Source: Acanthamoeba castellanii str. Neff (Eukaryota; Discosea; Longamoebia; Acanthamoebidae). Taken from it: a stretch of 25,611 bases of DNA. Both the position numbers and the translations under genes were made by a program. Positions 1-8,743 of the stretch are shown piece by piece. Below the pieces are notes generated by a model. It searched no databases, had not been told where the DNA came from, and saw only the letters and a list, made by a program, of their open reading frames with translations. Each line of letters starts with the position of its first letter. The stretch's first letter is position 1. The DNA lies in assembly GCF_000313135.1 (NCBI RefSeq), contig NW_004457268.1:175830-201440 (forward strand), written 5' to 3'.

Positions 1-93
1 CAATCAATTCATTCCAATTGTTCAATTTACTCACTTTATTTATTTTTGGATCATCTACTTTTCAATTAATTACTGCTGCGTTCATCCACATAG

Positions 94-1506
94 GTGTTAT
101 CACGGATGCGCCCGACTGCGTGTTGTACCCGCAGAGCCACGAGGACGTCGAACGCATCGTGCAGGCTGCTCACGTCCACAGGGCTCACCTGATCCCCTCT
201 GGCGGCAGGTACGTCAATCTGACTCGTCGTGTAGCGCGCCCTATTTATTTCTATTTACATATTTGTTCTATTTATTTATTCATTTATTTTATTTTACTTA
301 TTGTTGTCGCGTGGTGGTGCAGGACGAACATCGTGGGCGCGACCGAGGCCGAGCGGATCGAGAACAGGTTCGTGGCCTCGCTCGACCTGAGGCGAATGAA
401 CAGGATGCTCTGGGTCGACAAGAAGACCATGACCGCCTGCTTCGAGGTACGACCGCCTCTCACACGCCGTCTTGCTGATCGACGCGCTCTGACCTTTTCC
501 CTGTCCTCCACACGCTCCACGTGTCGTTGTTGGTCGTGTCGTGTCGTGCAGGCTGGCATTCTCGGTCCCGATCTCGAGAACGGGCTCAAGAAGGAGGGCC
601 TTTCCCTCGGTCACGACCCCGACTCCTTCCAGTGGTCCACCCTGGGCGGCTGGTTGGCCACCTGCTCTTCGGGTATTTATTGCGAACAACAATTTCATTC
701 CTAGTGCGTGGTGTGTGTGTGTGTACGTCGGGGGCCGCTGTTGCTGAGCGCTCTCGACAACAGGCATGCAGTCGGACAAGTACGGCGACATCGAGGACAT
801 GTGCCTGTCCCTCAAGGTCGTCACGCCGGGCGTGGGCACCATCACCACCCCGTTCGTCCCGCGCAACGGCTCCGGCCCTGCTCTCAAGCACCTCTTCATC
901 GGCACCGAAGGTTCGAAACAATAACCGGTTGACTTCATTTAATTATTTATTTATTTATTTGAAATATTAATTCATTGTTATTCTTTTTTTCCCTCCCGGC
1001 GTCCAGGCGTGATGGGCGTGATCACGCAGGCGGTGATGCGGGTGCACAAGATTCCGGCCAAGCAGGAATTCCACGGCATCCTCTTCCCGTCCTTCGAGCA
1101 CGGCGTCGCGGCCATCCACACCATGGTCCGCAAGGAATCCCACCCCGCCATGGTCCGGTACGTCACAATTCCTCCGCCACTCGCTTCTCGTGCCGTCGTG
1201 CCGTGCGTGTTGTGCGTGTTGTGCGTGTTGTGCGTGTCGTGCGTGTTGTGCACCAATCAAGGCTCGCGTGCAGGTTGTACGATCCGGATGAGACGCGGCT
1301 GTCGTTCCATATGAAGCCCAAGTCGTCGAAGCTCGTGTCGGCCTTCTCCGAGCTCCTCAAGAAGTTCCTCGAGCGCTTCAAGAACTTTGACCTCCAGAAC
1401 ATCTGCCTTATGATCGTCGGCGTCGAAGGCGAGGTCGACAACGTCAACTTCCAGAAGAAGAAGGTCTTCAAGATCGGTACGCATCGCACATATCTCTTTG
1501 CCGCTA

Positions 1507-1589
<83 letters not shown>

Positions 1590-2456
1590 GCGTGTGTTGT
1601 ACTGACTGACGTGGTCGCGTGCAGCCAAGGAGGCCGGCGGGTTCTGGATCGGCCAGGGTCCCGGCAAGTCGTGGCACGAGAAGCGATACGACCTGCCCAT
1701 GCTGCGCGATCTCCTGCTCGAGAAGGGCCTGTGGGTGGACGTCGCCGAGACCGCCGTCTCTTTCTCCAACCTGCTCCTCCTGTGGAAGGACGTCAAGGAG
1801 TCCGTGCTCGACGCCTTCAAGGAGCGCAACGCGCCCGGCTGGATCGGCGCCCACATCTCGCACACCTACACGTCGGGCGTGTGCATCTACTTCCACTACG
1901 CGAGCGTGCAGCAGCTCGACAAGAAGGACGACGTCCACGGCGAGGAGGACCTCAGCATCTACCTCGACGCCAAGAAGGCCGCCACCACCGCCATCCTCAG
2001 GTTCAGGCTACCTCTCTCTTTTCGCACCACTTCCCATCACCCCTTCGACTCACCGCACACGCCGCACACGCATCACCGCACACGCCGCACATGTAGGAAC
2101 AATGGCGCGTTGAGCCATCACCACGGCGTGGGCTACGAGCACGTGCCCTTCATGAGCCGGTACATCGGCAAGTCCAGCATCAAGCTGCTCTCCGACATCA
2201 AGAAGGTGCGCTTTGCGCGTGTGTGCGGCGTGTTGGTGCGTGTGTCATCGGCGCGTTGCGTGTGCTTACACGACGCGTGTGCGGTGGTGCGTAGACGTTG
2301 GACCCGGCGTCGGTGTGCAACCCGGGCAAGCTGTTGCCAGAGGCCGGCAAGGAGGACATGGACAACGAGGACCTCTCGTTCTACAAGTATGGCTTCGCCT
2401 CCCTCACCGACCAGCTCAAGCAGGCCTCGTCCGTCAGGGCCAAGAGCGCGCTCTAA
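94..2456 (+). CDS. AGPS: Alkyldihydroxyacetonephosphate synthase (5' end outside window)
   Basis: FAD enzyme of the peroxisome that swaps the acyl chain of acyl-DHAP for a fatty alcohol, the ether-bond step of ether-lipid synthesis. Exons seen: 94-208, 323-446, 552-672, 764-910, 1007-1157, 1274-1476, 1625-2000, 2097-2205, 2295-2456; all junctions are GT-AG and in frame, giving about 502 residues. Bases 1-93 read as AT-rich intron ending in TAG, so roughly 100 or more N-terminal residues are missing compared with animal enzymes. Family marks in order: FAD-binding SGGRTNIVGAT, the MNRMLWVD strand, GHDPDSFQWSTLGGWLAT, the GVCIYFHY strand with the conserved Tyr, and the active-site triple His in LSHHHGVG (exon 8). 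The protein ends in S-A-L, which is only weakly like a peroxisomal PTS1; a PTS2 would lie in the missing N-terminus. The family call is secure. Confidence 0.92.
1509..1587 (+). repeat. (GT)n microsatellite in AGPS intron
   Basis: A pure GT run of about 39 units fills most of the intron 1477-1624. It is the longest simple repeat in the window and likely to be length-polymorphic; alternating purine-pyrimidine tracts of this kind can form Z-DNA. Confidence 0.97.
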
Positions 2457-2562
2457 GCCCACTGGGCAAGTCCATCCAAAAATTTAATAATTTTGGTTAT
2501 TCGAAATATTTATTTTTTTAATTGACACGAAACGTTTTATTCAACGTTTTGAAGAAAAGTGT

Positions 2563-2568
2563 TTTATT
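2563..2568 (-). terminator. AATAAA-type poly(A) signal
   Basis: On the minus strand this reads AATAAA, about 23 bases after the TAA of the small gene at 2591. It fits 3' end formation for that gene and sits in the 134-base tail-to-tail gap with AGPS. Confidence 0.5.
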
Positions 2569-2590
2569 GCGAGGGGGTGCTGGTGGGTTA

Positions 2591-2923
2591 TTAGAGGGCC
2601 TTCTCTACTCGTAACAGATCTTCGATGCTCTTGGCACCCACGCACACCGTGTAGGGGCACGACGAGATCACTGGGTCCATGGTGATGACGAACTGCTTGT
2701 CGCCGATGGCCTCGTTGACGGCTTCGGCCACGTCGTCGGTCCACTGGGCGACCCCGTCGGCGATGGCGGGCACGCAGTTCTGGTAGACCCGGTGAGCGAG
2801 GTACTCGCGCTGATTCTTGGCCGTGTCGTTGGTGACCCTGGCCTCGCCGGTGAGCTTCTCGAAGTGGAAGCTGGTCCACTCGGCTCCCAGCCTGTCCCGG
2901 GTTCTTCTGCTCTCCGGGTGCAA
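2591..2923 (-). CDS. Small hypothetical protein, 5' end unresolved
   Basis: An open frame of about 105 residues with coding-like GC-rich third positions ends at TAA 2593-2591, followed by a poly(A) signal. Its readable core contains FHFEKLTGEARV, a Q-W-T-D-D-V-A-E-A-V helix and a KQFVITMDPVIS strand. That helix-strand order is weakly like the N-terminal half of Tctex-type dynein light chains, but the C-terminal half does not match, so no function is assigned. No in-frame ATG lies upstream before a stop. Coding probably starts after a splice acceptor such as the CAG near 2910 or 2894, or the true start lies in an ATG frame at 2957 joined by an unseen intron. The gap to the next upstream gene's stop is under 70 bases. 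Confidence 0.45.
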   Translation of the reverse strand: MHPESRRTRDRLGAEWTSFHFEKLTGEARVTNDTAKNQREYLAHRVYQNCVPAIADGVAQWTDDVAEAVNEAIGDKQFVITMDPVISSCPYTVCVGAKSIEDLLRVEKAL

Positions 2924-2990
2924 ATTCCAGCCAATGCGCGATCGCGCGTTCGCGCATCCAGTAGACAGTTAACTGCGAAGTATACGGCCT

Positions 2991-3836
2991 TTATTTCCCT
3001 TGGCTCTCCCTGCCACGCGACCTTTCGTAGACCAACTCGTGCCGCAGGATGACCACGTTGGACTCGAGCACGGTCACGTGCAGCGTGGCGGTGGCCATTC
3101 CCTCATCCAGTGATGTCCACTTGAGGTCGTCCAGAGCATAGGTGGCGATGTGGTACAGCGCTGCGCCATCAGCCTGGTGGTGGTGCGGCGGCAGGTCAAG
3201 GCGCTCGAGGTCCCAGAACACATCGGCCGAAGAGGACGAGTTGCTCTGGGCGCCCACCACCAGCACGGACAGGGCCAGGCCGGTGAACGAAGTGGGCGTC
3301 TGGATCCGCAGCCGCAGCGTGACCCGGTCGTTCCGCTGCAGGACCACGATGGCCGGGCTGCCCGCCTGTTCGTAGGGCGATGCCGTCCCTGCATTCAGGT
3401 GGTTGATATGCTGGTGGTGTAGGCCGGCGCTGATGGTGACGTGGCCCGGCGCTCTTAAGAGTGGTGGGAAGGGAAGACTAGTCGTCGTGGTGGGAGAAGT
3501 CGAAGCTGACGTGGCGGTCGATGTTGCGGGCGGTGACGGCGACGGTAGTGGCCCTGGAAGAAAGGGGAGGGCGGCAGGGAGAGGCGGCAACTGGGTAGGC
3601 AGGCTGGTAGTTGTCGACACAGAAGGCAGGTTGGGCCGAAGCTTTGGCCGTTCTGGGTTCAGTGTCTTGAACATATACAGTAGTCGAATATATAAGTTGA
3701 ATCATTCGACGCATGAGGACATCAGTTGATGGGTCGTACTTACGCAGAACTTCTCATGGTTGGCCCGAGCTTGGCTTGTCTTGCACGCTCGGCCGCACAT
3801 ACGGCAAATTGTTTCTGCACAGAACAGAGAAAACAT
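2991..3836 (-). CDS. zf-C2HC_2 zinc-finger protein with novel C-terminal domain
   Basis: Proposed exons on the minus strand are 3836-3744 and 3665-2991 (GTAAGT donor, TTCAAG acceptor, phase 0), about 255 residues. Exon 1 encodes 31 residues with C11-x2-C14-x12-H27-x3-C31 in the setting CRMCGRACK...NHEKFC, the typical zf-C2HC_2 zinc-binding pattern seen in ZC2HC1-type proteins. A Pro/Ser/Thr-rich linker of about 60 residues follows, then about 150 residues rich in beta-type segments (e.g. VTLRLRIQTPTSFTGLALSVLVVGAQ) that I do not recognise. The start at 3836 is the first ATG in frame with the finger; an alternative is a single-exon gene starting at ATG 3674 without the finger. Function unknown; nucleic-acid or protein binding is a guess from the finger. 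Confidence 0.55.
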
Positions 3837-4177
3837 GAAAGGCAGCCTTCTTAGAAGCTTCAATCTTGATTCGTCTGGGCAAACAAAGAACGTACTGGGA
3901 TGCTTCGCACATGCCAGAGGAGCAAGGTCCACAAAAAGATCATCAATAGATTAATGATCAACAATGTTGGAAGAGAAAGGGAAGCAGGAAGGGCCACATA
4001 CCACCACCACTTCCATTCTATGACGCCTTTTGGAAATCTTGGACGTTGTAGTGCAGGTGAACATGAATAAAATAACAAAGCTGTTGCTACGGGCGAAAGA
4101 ATGTGTTCAGCTTTTATCCAATGGTTGAGAAAGAAAAAAGGCGGAAAACCAATTTCCACCGAAATGGCAAACGTGAA
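3837..4177. other. Intergenic, no gene recognised
   Basis: AT-richer sequence between the zinc-finger gene start and the alpha-galactosidase stop. A minus-strand open frame (4159-3860) is hydrophobic and low complexity and looks like chance. It probably holds the promoter and 5' UTR of the zinc-finger gene. Confidence 0.6.
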
Positions 4178-6335
4178 TCAGGTGGGTGAGACTTTGACCA
4201 TTACCACTCCGTGTGGTTCCACCGGCGCAGTGAAGGCATTGACGAACGTGCCCTCGTCCGACTCGGTCCACAGGTTCCGCACCCTCTGCGTACGTGAAGC
4301 CAGTCCCATCTCGGCCCTGTGTGCAGCCGCCCCCGGATCAGTGTCGGGGCAATGGAAAAAGAAAGAAAACAAAACAAAGAAAAGGCGCCTTTCGGTGGAA
4401 AACGCACCAGGTCACGGTGATGTTGGTCCGGCTCGTGTTCCTGTTCCACAAGAGCACCGCCTGGGAGTTGTCGTGCAGCCTCCTCGTCCACACCTCCAGC
4501 CCGCTCTGCGCTCTCAACCTTCCACTGAACGCCGCACACAATCAGCTTTGTGTGCGTGTGAGGTGGTGCGTGTGCGTGTTCGCGTGCGTGTGCGTTTGTC
4601 TGTGTGCGTGAGCGTGTGGGGTGCGCGCGGTGATTTACGCACCCCTGGCGGCCCAAGGGGTCCTGGTTGACGGCGATCACCTCGCGCGCGGTGAGTATGG
4701 TGCGCGTCTCGTGGGACATCGTGCGGATGTCGTTGCCGGCGATGAGCGGCGCCGCCATCATGGCCCACAGCGAGAAATGGGACTTGTACTCGTCGTAGGT
4801 CATTCCACCGTTCCCCACCTCCAGCATATCCGGGTCATTCCTGCATTCAACCCTTAAGTCAGCGCCCTCGTGTTGTGCTGGCGTGTGCGGCGTGTTGCAT
4901 CGGTGAGTACCAGGCACCGGGGCGAGCCCACTGCGCAAGCTTCATCTCTTCCTGGTAGTGGTGGCCAAGGCGTGAACAATGTGTTCAATCAGGCGATGGT
5001 TGTAGGTTGATGTTTGTGTTTGTTTACCTGGTAGTCGACGATTTTGAGGATGGTGGCCCACTCGTCACGGATGTCGATCCACTCGCGCCACAGATTGCAA
5101 ACGGAGGCCACCTTGGCCCAGGGCACCGACATGTTCTTCAGGTCGGCGTAGGTTGGCCAGCTGTGGTGGAATGTGAGAAAAAAACGTGTGGTATGTCTTC
5201 GTCGTGTAGCTGTTCTGTCACCTGCAGCTGAAGACCATTGGCCTGGAGGCGTTGCCGAGGAGCTGGGACCATTGGGTGTACTTGGCCTCCATCTGGTCCA
5301 CCGGGAAGTAGCACCCGTCGAGCTTCAGCAGGTCCACGCCCCACTCGGCGAAGGTCTTCACGTCCAGCGCCTCGTACCCCTGTGGCAGAAGGTTCTCCGT
5401 CAGTCCCGAGGGCGCACACTCCATCACACGCGCACGCGCCCGGCCCGCAGCTGCGCACGTACGAAGCTGCCGGGGAAGCCTTCGCAAGTCTGCTTGCCGC
5501 AGTCTTGGTAGATGCCGAACTTGAGACCTCTCTTGTGGATGTAGTCCGCCACGTACTTGATCCCCAAGGGGAAACGCTGCGCTCACACAGGAAATCGGCA
5601 TGTCAGCACCCGAGTGTGTGTGCGGTGTGTGCGGTGTGTGCGATGGGTGCCTTCGGGTCGGGCTGGAGGGTGCCATCGGGAGCTCTGCTCTTGGCCAGCC
5701 AGCAGTCATCGACGTTGATGTACTCATAGCCAACATCCCTACGCAAATTGACGCACGCACGCACGCAGCACACACACACATACACACACACACAATGCAC
5801 GCCACCACACGCCACACCGGTAAGTCATCACAAACGCACAAACGGGGAATAACGCGTACTTCATGCCGGCGAGGACCATGGCGTCGGCCATTTGGATGAG
5901 GAGGGCCTGGGAGATGCAATTGAACGGTTGCCGGTCGCAGTCGATGGAGCACCCGAAGTGGTTCCATGAGTTCCAGCCCATGGGCGGCGTGCGCGCCAAA
6001 CCGTTATCCCACCCCACCACCTGCACAAGGTGAGGAAACACTGAAACCTTGCTTTGGCCAAAAAAAAAATACAAAAAAAAACCCGCACTGTAGTTTGCGG
6101 GGACAATAGGCGCGCGGGAGGGGGGAGTGGGAAGCAAGAAAGCGATCAAATAGATTGGCCATCGCTTTCGTTCTTTTATTTTGTTGTATTTCATCTTGTG
6201 ACAAAATAATTTCATAAAAAGAGAAAAAATTTGCTGCAAATTTGAAGCAACAAGGAAGCAAGCGTAAGGGTGCACCTGGGCTGGGGCGAAAAGAGAGGAA
6301 GCGAAGAGGAGGGCCAAGACCAGGACGCAGCGCAT
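4178..6335 (-). CDS. Secreted GH27 alpha-galactosidase
   Basis: Retaining glycoside hydrolase removing terminal alpha-galactose (or N-acetylgalactosamine) from glycans. Ten exons on the minus strand: 6335-6276, 6020-5860, 5738-5651, 5576-5463, 5379-5222, 5160-5028, 4951-4911, 4840-4639, 4505-4408, 4316-4178; 397 residues, normal for the family. Exon 1 is a 20-residue signal peptide ([14 protein letters not shown]...), so the enzyme is secreted or lysosomal. Hallmarks are [27 protein letters not shown], nucleophile Asp about 162 in LLKLDGC, and acid/base Asp about 223 in [10 protein letters not shown]; their 61-residue spacing equals that of human [17 protein letters not shown] and the C-terminal beta domain with [13 protein letters not shown] follow. 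Intron 3 uses a GC donor. Substrate choice between Gal and GalNAc cannot be read here. Confidence 0.93.
5577..5650 (-). other. GC-AG intron in alpha-galactosidase gene
   Basis: Exon 3 must end ...DPK and exon 4 begin RFPLGIK to keep the conserved GH27 sequence. The only donor that does so is AAG|GCACCC, paired with GCGCAG. The one nearby GT donor, in CTCGGGTGC, would leave two extra bases and break the frame. Confidence 0.75.
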
Positions 6336-6440
6336 TCGGAGGCACGATAGGTGGCAAGAGACAGATCAGATAAAGTGAAGTTGCGCTTTGTCTGTTCTAT
6401 TTTATTTTTCTCTGTGCGCCGTGATTGGCTAGCTGCATGC

Positions 6441-6762
6441 TCAGTTAGGGTTCTTGTTGCACGAAGAGCAGACGTTGGCGGCGCGCATCCTGCTCACCCC
6501 CCCCCCCAAACCACGAAAGTTAGATATGTACGTACCACGCATACTACCCGAGAGATCTCCTAAGGCGCCCGAGCGAGGGACGTACTTGCCGCCCTGGCCC
6601 TTGTTGCACGAGGCGCAGTACTTGGCTCCGCACTGCTTGCACGAGCGGGTCATGTTGGCGGTCGAGCAACCAAACTGGCACTGCAGGGTCGGAAGAGGGG
6701 AGACACGTGGTCAAGCTCAGTGAAGAGGCAGCCGAACTTTTCTTCTGGTGGTTACTTACCAT
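6441..6762 (-). CDS. Small Cys-rich putative zinc-binding protein
   Basis: The first coding exon is only the ATG (6762-6760), directly followed by a perfect GTAAGT donor. Coding resumes at 6680 after CTGCAG and ends at TGA 6443-6441. The protein has about 80 residues with paired cysteines: C-x3-C (CQFGC), then CKQCGAKYCASC and finally VCSSCNK near the C-terminus, suggesting one or two zinc sites of treble-clef or ribbon type. A 42-base stretch inside it (GTACAT...GAGCAG, containing a G11 run) has intron signals but is also an in-frame open segment, so the mature form could be 14 residues shorter. Not recognised as a named family; the function is unknown. Confidence 0.65.
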
Positions 6763-7010
6763 TGTGTTTTGTGGGTTGAAGAAGAAGTGGTAGTTGGGGA
6801 GGGAGAGGTGTAGTTCGCAGGTTTGAAGAAGTGGTCAGGGTGGCCAGTGGGCCAACTACCAGCCGATTGGCGCGGATTTACCCAGTACCAGGAAGTGGCG
6901 GCCGCGAACGGAGTTTGTAGGTAGTTCTCGATTGATGGGTACTTCCTATTGCCGGTGTCCAACCACCCGTTGCTGACCTCCATTTATGCCGTTTCATGGG
7001 ACACCAGCTC
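6763..7010 (-). other. Upstream region with one doubtful ORF
   Basis: Holds a 75-residue ATG-started minus-strand frame (6983-6756) rich in Ser, Thr and Pro that runs over the start codon of the Cys-rich gene. I see no conserved motif. It is more likely promoter/5' UTR of that gene than a protein gene. Confidence 0.4.
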
Positions 7011-7320
7011 CGCCACCCAATTAGCATCAGCATGTTGAATGAACACGTTTGACACCACGCAACGAGGGTCGCCAGCCAGGCGAAGCAATCGCAGCGCGGC
7101 ACCCAGCGAAGGCGCCGCTGGCTAATCGTTGACCGCCGTGGCGCACTGCCCCTGCCTCACACAGGTGTGCCTCCACTCCGTGGTGCAGCATCCAGCGCTC
7201 GAGGGAGCCTGAAATTGGGCAGCTGAATTTCCGCGTCGGCCAGCACCGTTAGCGTGGATAGTTCCTGTGCCGAAGTTGGCGGTCAGCAAGTGGGTGGTGC
7301 ATGTTGCCGGGCGGTACGTC
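7011..7320 (-). pseudogene. Collapsed remnant of the neighbouring LRR gene
   Basis: Two blocks match the intact LRR gene on the same strand and in the same order. 7211-7320 resembles 9841-9970 (end of intron 5 and start of exon 6, sharing GGCACAG|GAACTATCC). 7070-7110 resembles 7638-7678 near the end of exon 7 (GGCGCCTTCGCTGGGTGCC). The roughly 2.2 kb between them is absent. The second block carries an indel that shifts the frame, and a third short block at 7137-7160 matches 7773-7797 in inverted orientation. It is therefore a decayed, rearranged paralog. Bases 7321-7526 show nothing further that I can support. Confidence 0.7.
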
Positions 7321-7526
7321 CTGTGCCAGTCAAGAAAATGAAAGGAAGAGGGTGTGTGAGATTGTGGGGAAATGAGGTGTGGGTGGGCAGGCACACAAAA
7401 ATCAGTGTGTATGTATGTGCTGATTTTGGTGTGGATGGGTGGGTGAGGGCTTCTTGCCGCAAATCAATGAACCAATAACAAATAGATCTCCGTGCCACGG
7501 GCAGTGCCCAGGCCTTGGGTGCATCG

Positions 7527-8708
7527 CTATTGGGTGACACACCCTGAACACTGTGCGGTGACCGTCTGGACCACGGGACAGGCCGCAACGACGGTCGCTA
7601 AGTCAGCAGAACTCATCTGCACTCGGTCTGCTGGCTCCAGGCGAAGCGATCGCAGTGCCGGGCACCCAGCGAAGGCGCCCTCGGCCACCGGTTCAGCCTC
7701 CGCATCGTTGACGTTACTCATCAGGCGCACCGTGAGCCCAGGTGGGAGCGCGGCCGAGCGGACGCGCAACTGTGCTAGGCAGGGGCAGTGCGCCACAGCC
7801 AGCGACATGACCAGAGCCTTGGGCGAGTGGGTCACCAGGCGTACCGTCTTGAGCCGTGGCACGTGACGAATCGTCGCCGTGGCCAAGCGTGCATGCCGCA
7901 CCTTCACTGAGCGCAGCTGTGGCCACCGGTGCCCGCCGCCTGCGCCGGCGCCGCCCTCGATGGCCAGCGTGGCTCCCGGGTCGTCATCGTCATCGTCGTC
8001 GCTAGAGAGCACGCCCCGGATCGAGAGTGTCTCGAGTGAGGGCAGCAGCGCCAGGGCGCGCAGCTCCGCCTCGGCGAACGGCGTCGGGTGATCGCGCGAG
8101 TTGGCGGGCGTACAGTTGGCGTCGAGCGTGAGGCGGGTCAGGCGGGAGAACCGCGCCAGCAGGCCTTGGACTGGCGGCGCCTCAGGCCCTGCGGCCGACA
8201 TCGACAAGGGCCTGCCACCTGACAACAACCACCGGCCCGATAGCTCGAGCCGCTGTAAGTTGGCCCCGCTGCCGCCGCCACCGCCGCCGTCGTCTATGGG
8301 CGCCACGACCAGCCGAGCCTCTAATTGCACCGCCCCCTGGGCCTGGGGGAGTCGCTGCAGCGTGGATGGTGCCACCCCAAGCGGCGGCTGGCCGGTCAGG
8401 ATGACGGTGGTCAACAGCGGACAGGCCGACACCACACGGTGCAGCGCATGAGGTATCCATGATGGCTGCTGGTCGGCAGTTGTCCTTGCTTCGTTGCCAC
8501 TGTTGTTGCCATCGTAGTCGTCATCGAAGTCGAGATCGCGATCGAGCGAAACGTGGACGCTGGTGAGCAGGGGCGACGACTCGCTCAGGCTCGTGACCGT
8601 GCGCACCAAGTCCCGACTGTGCATATCCCGGGCGTCGATCCGACAGCTTCGCAACCCGGCGCACTCGATCGTCAAGCCAATGCGAAGCGGTCGTCCACGC
8701 TCGGCCTT

Positions 8709-8743
<35 letters not shown>

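Noticed and set aside
1501..1600. CRISPR-like or tandem array from the GT/CA tracts
   Set aside because: No spacer-repeat structure; simple dinucleotide microsatellite in an intron of a eukaryotic gene.
975..2096. Long plus-strand open frame of 373 residues
   Set aside because: It runs through introns and the GT repeat; only its 1274-1476 part coincides with a true AGPS exon, and the rest is out of frame with the conserved protein.
2541..2957. 138-residue minus-strand frame starting at ATG 2957
   Set aside because: After the first 17 residues it becomes an Arg/Gly-rich shadow of the better coding frame at 2591-2923; kept only as a possible first exon.
3860..4159. Minus-strand hydrophobic open frame of 99 residues
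   Set aside because: Low-complexity Leu/Trp/Phe runs, AT-rich codons unlike real exons here, and no splice or family support; treated as intergenic.
6443..6455. Telomere-like TTAGGGTT at the 3' end of the Cys-rich gene
   Set aside because: A single unit inside codons for KNPN and stop; no more than chance.
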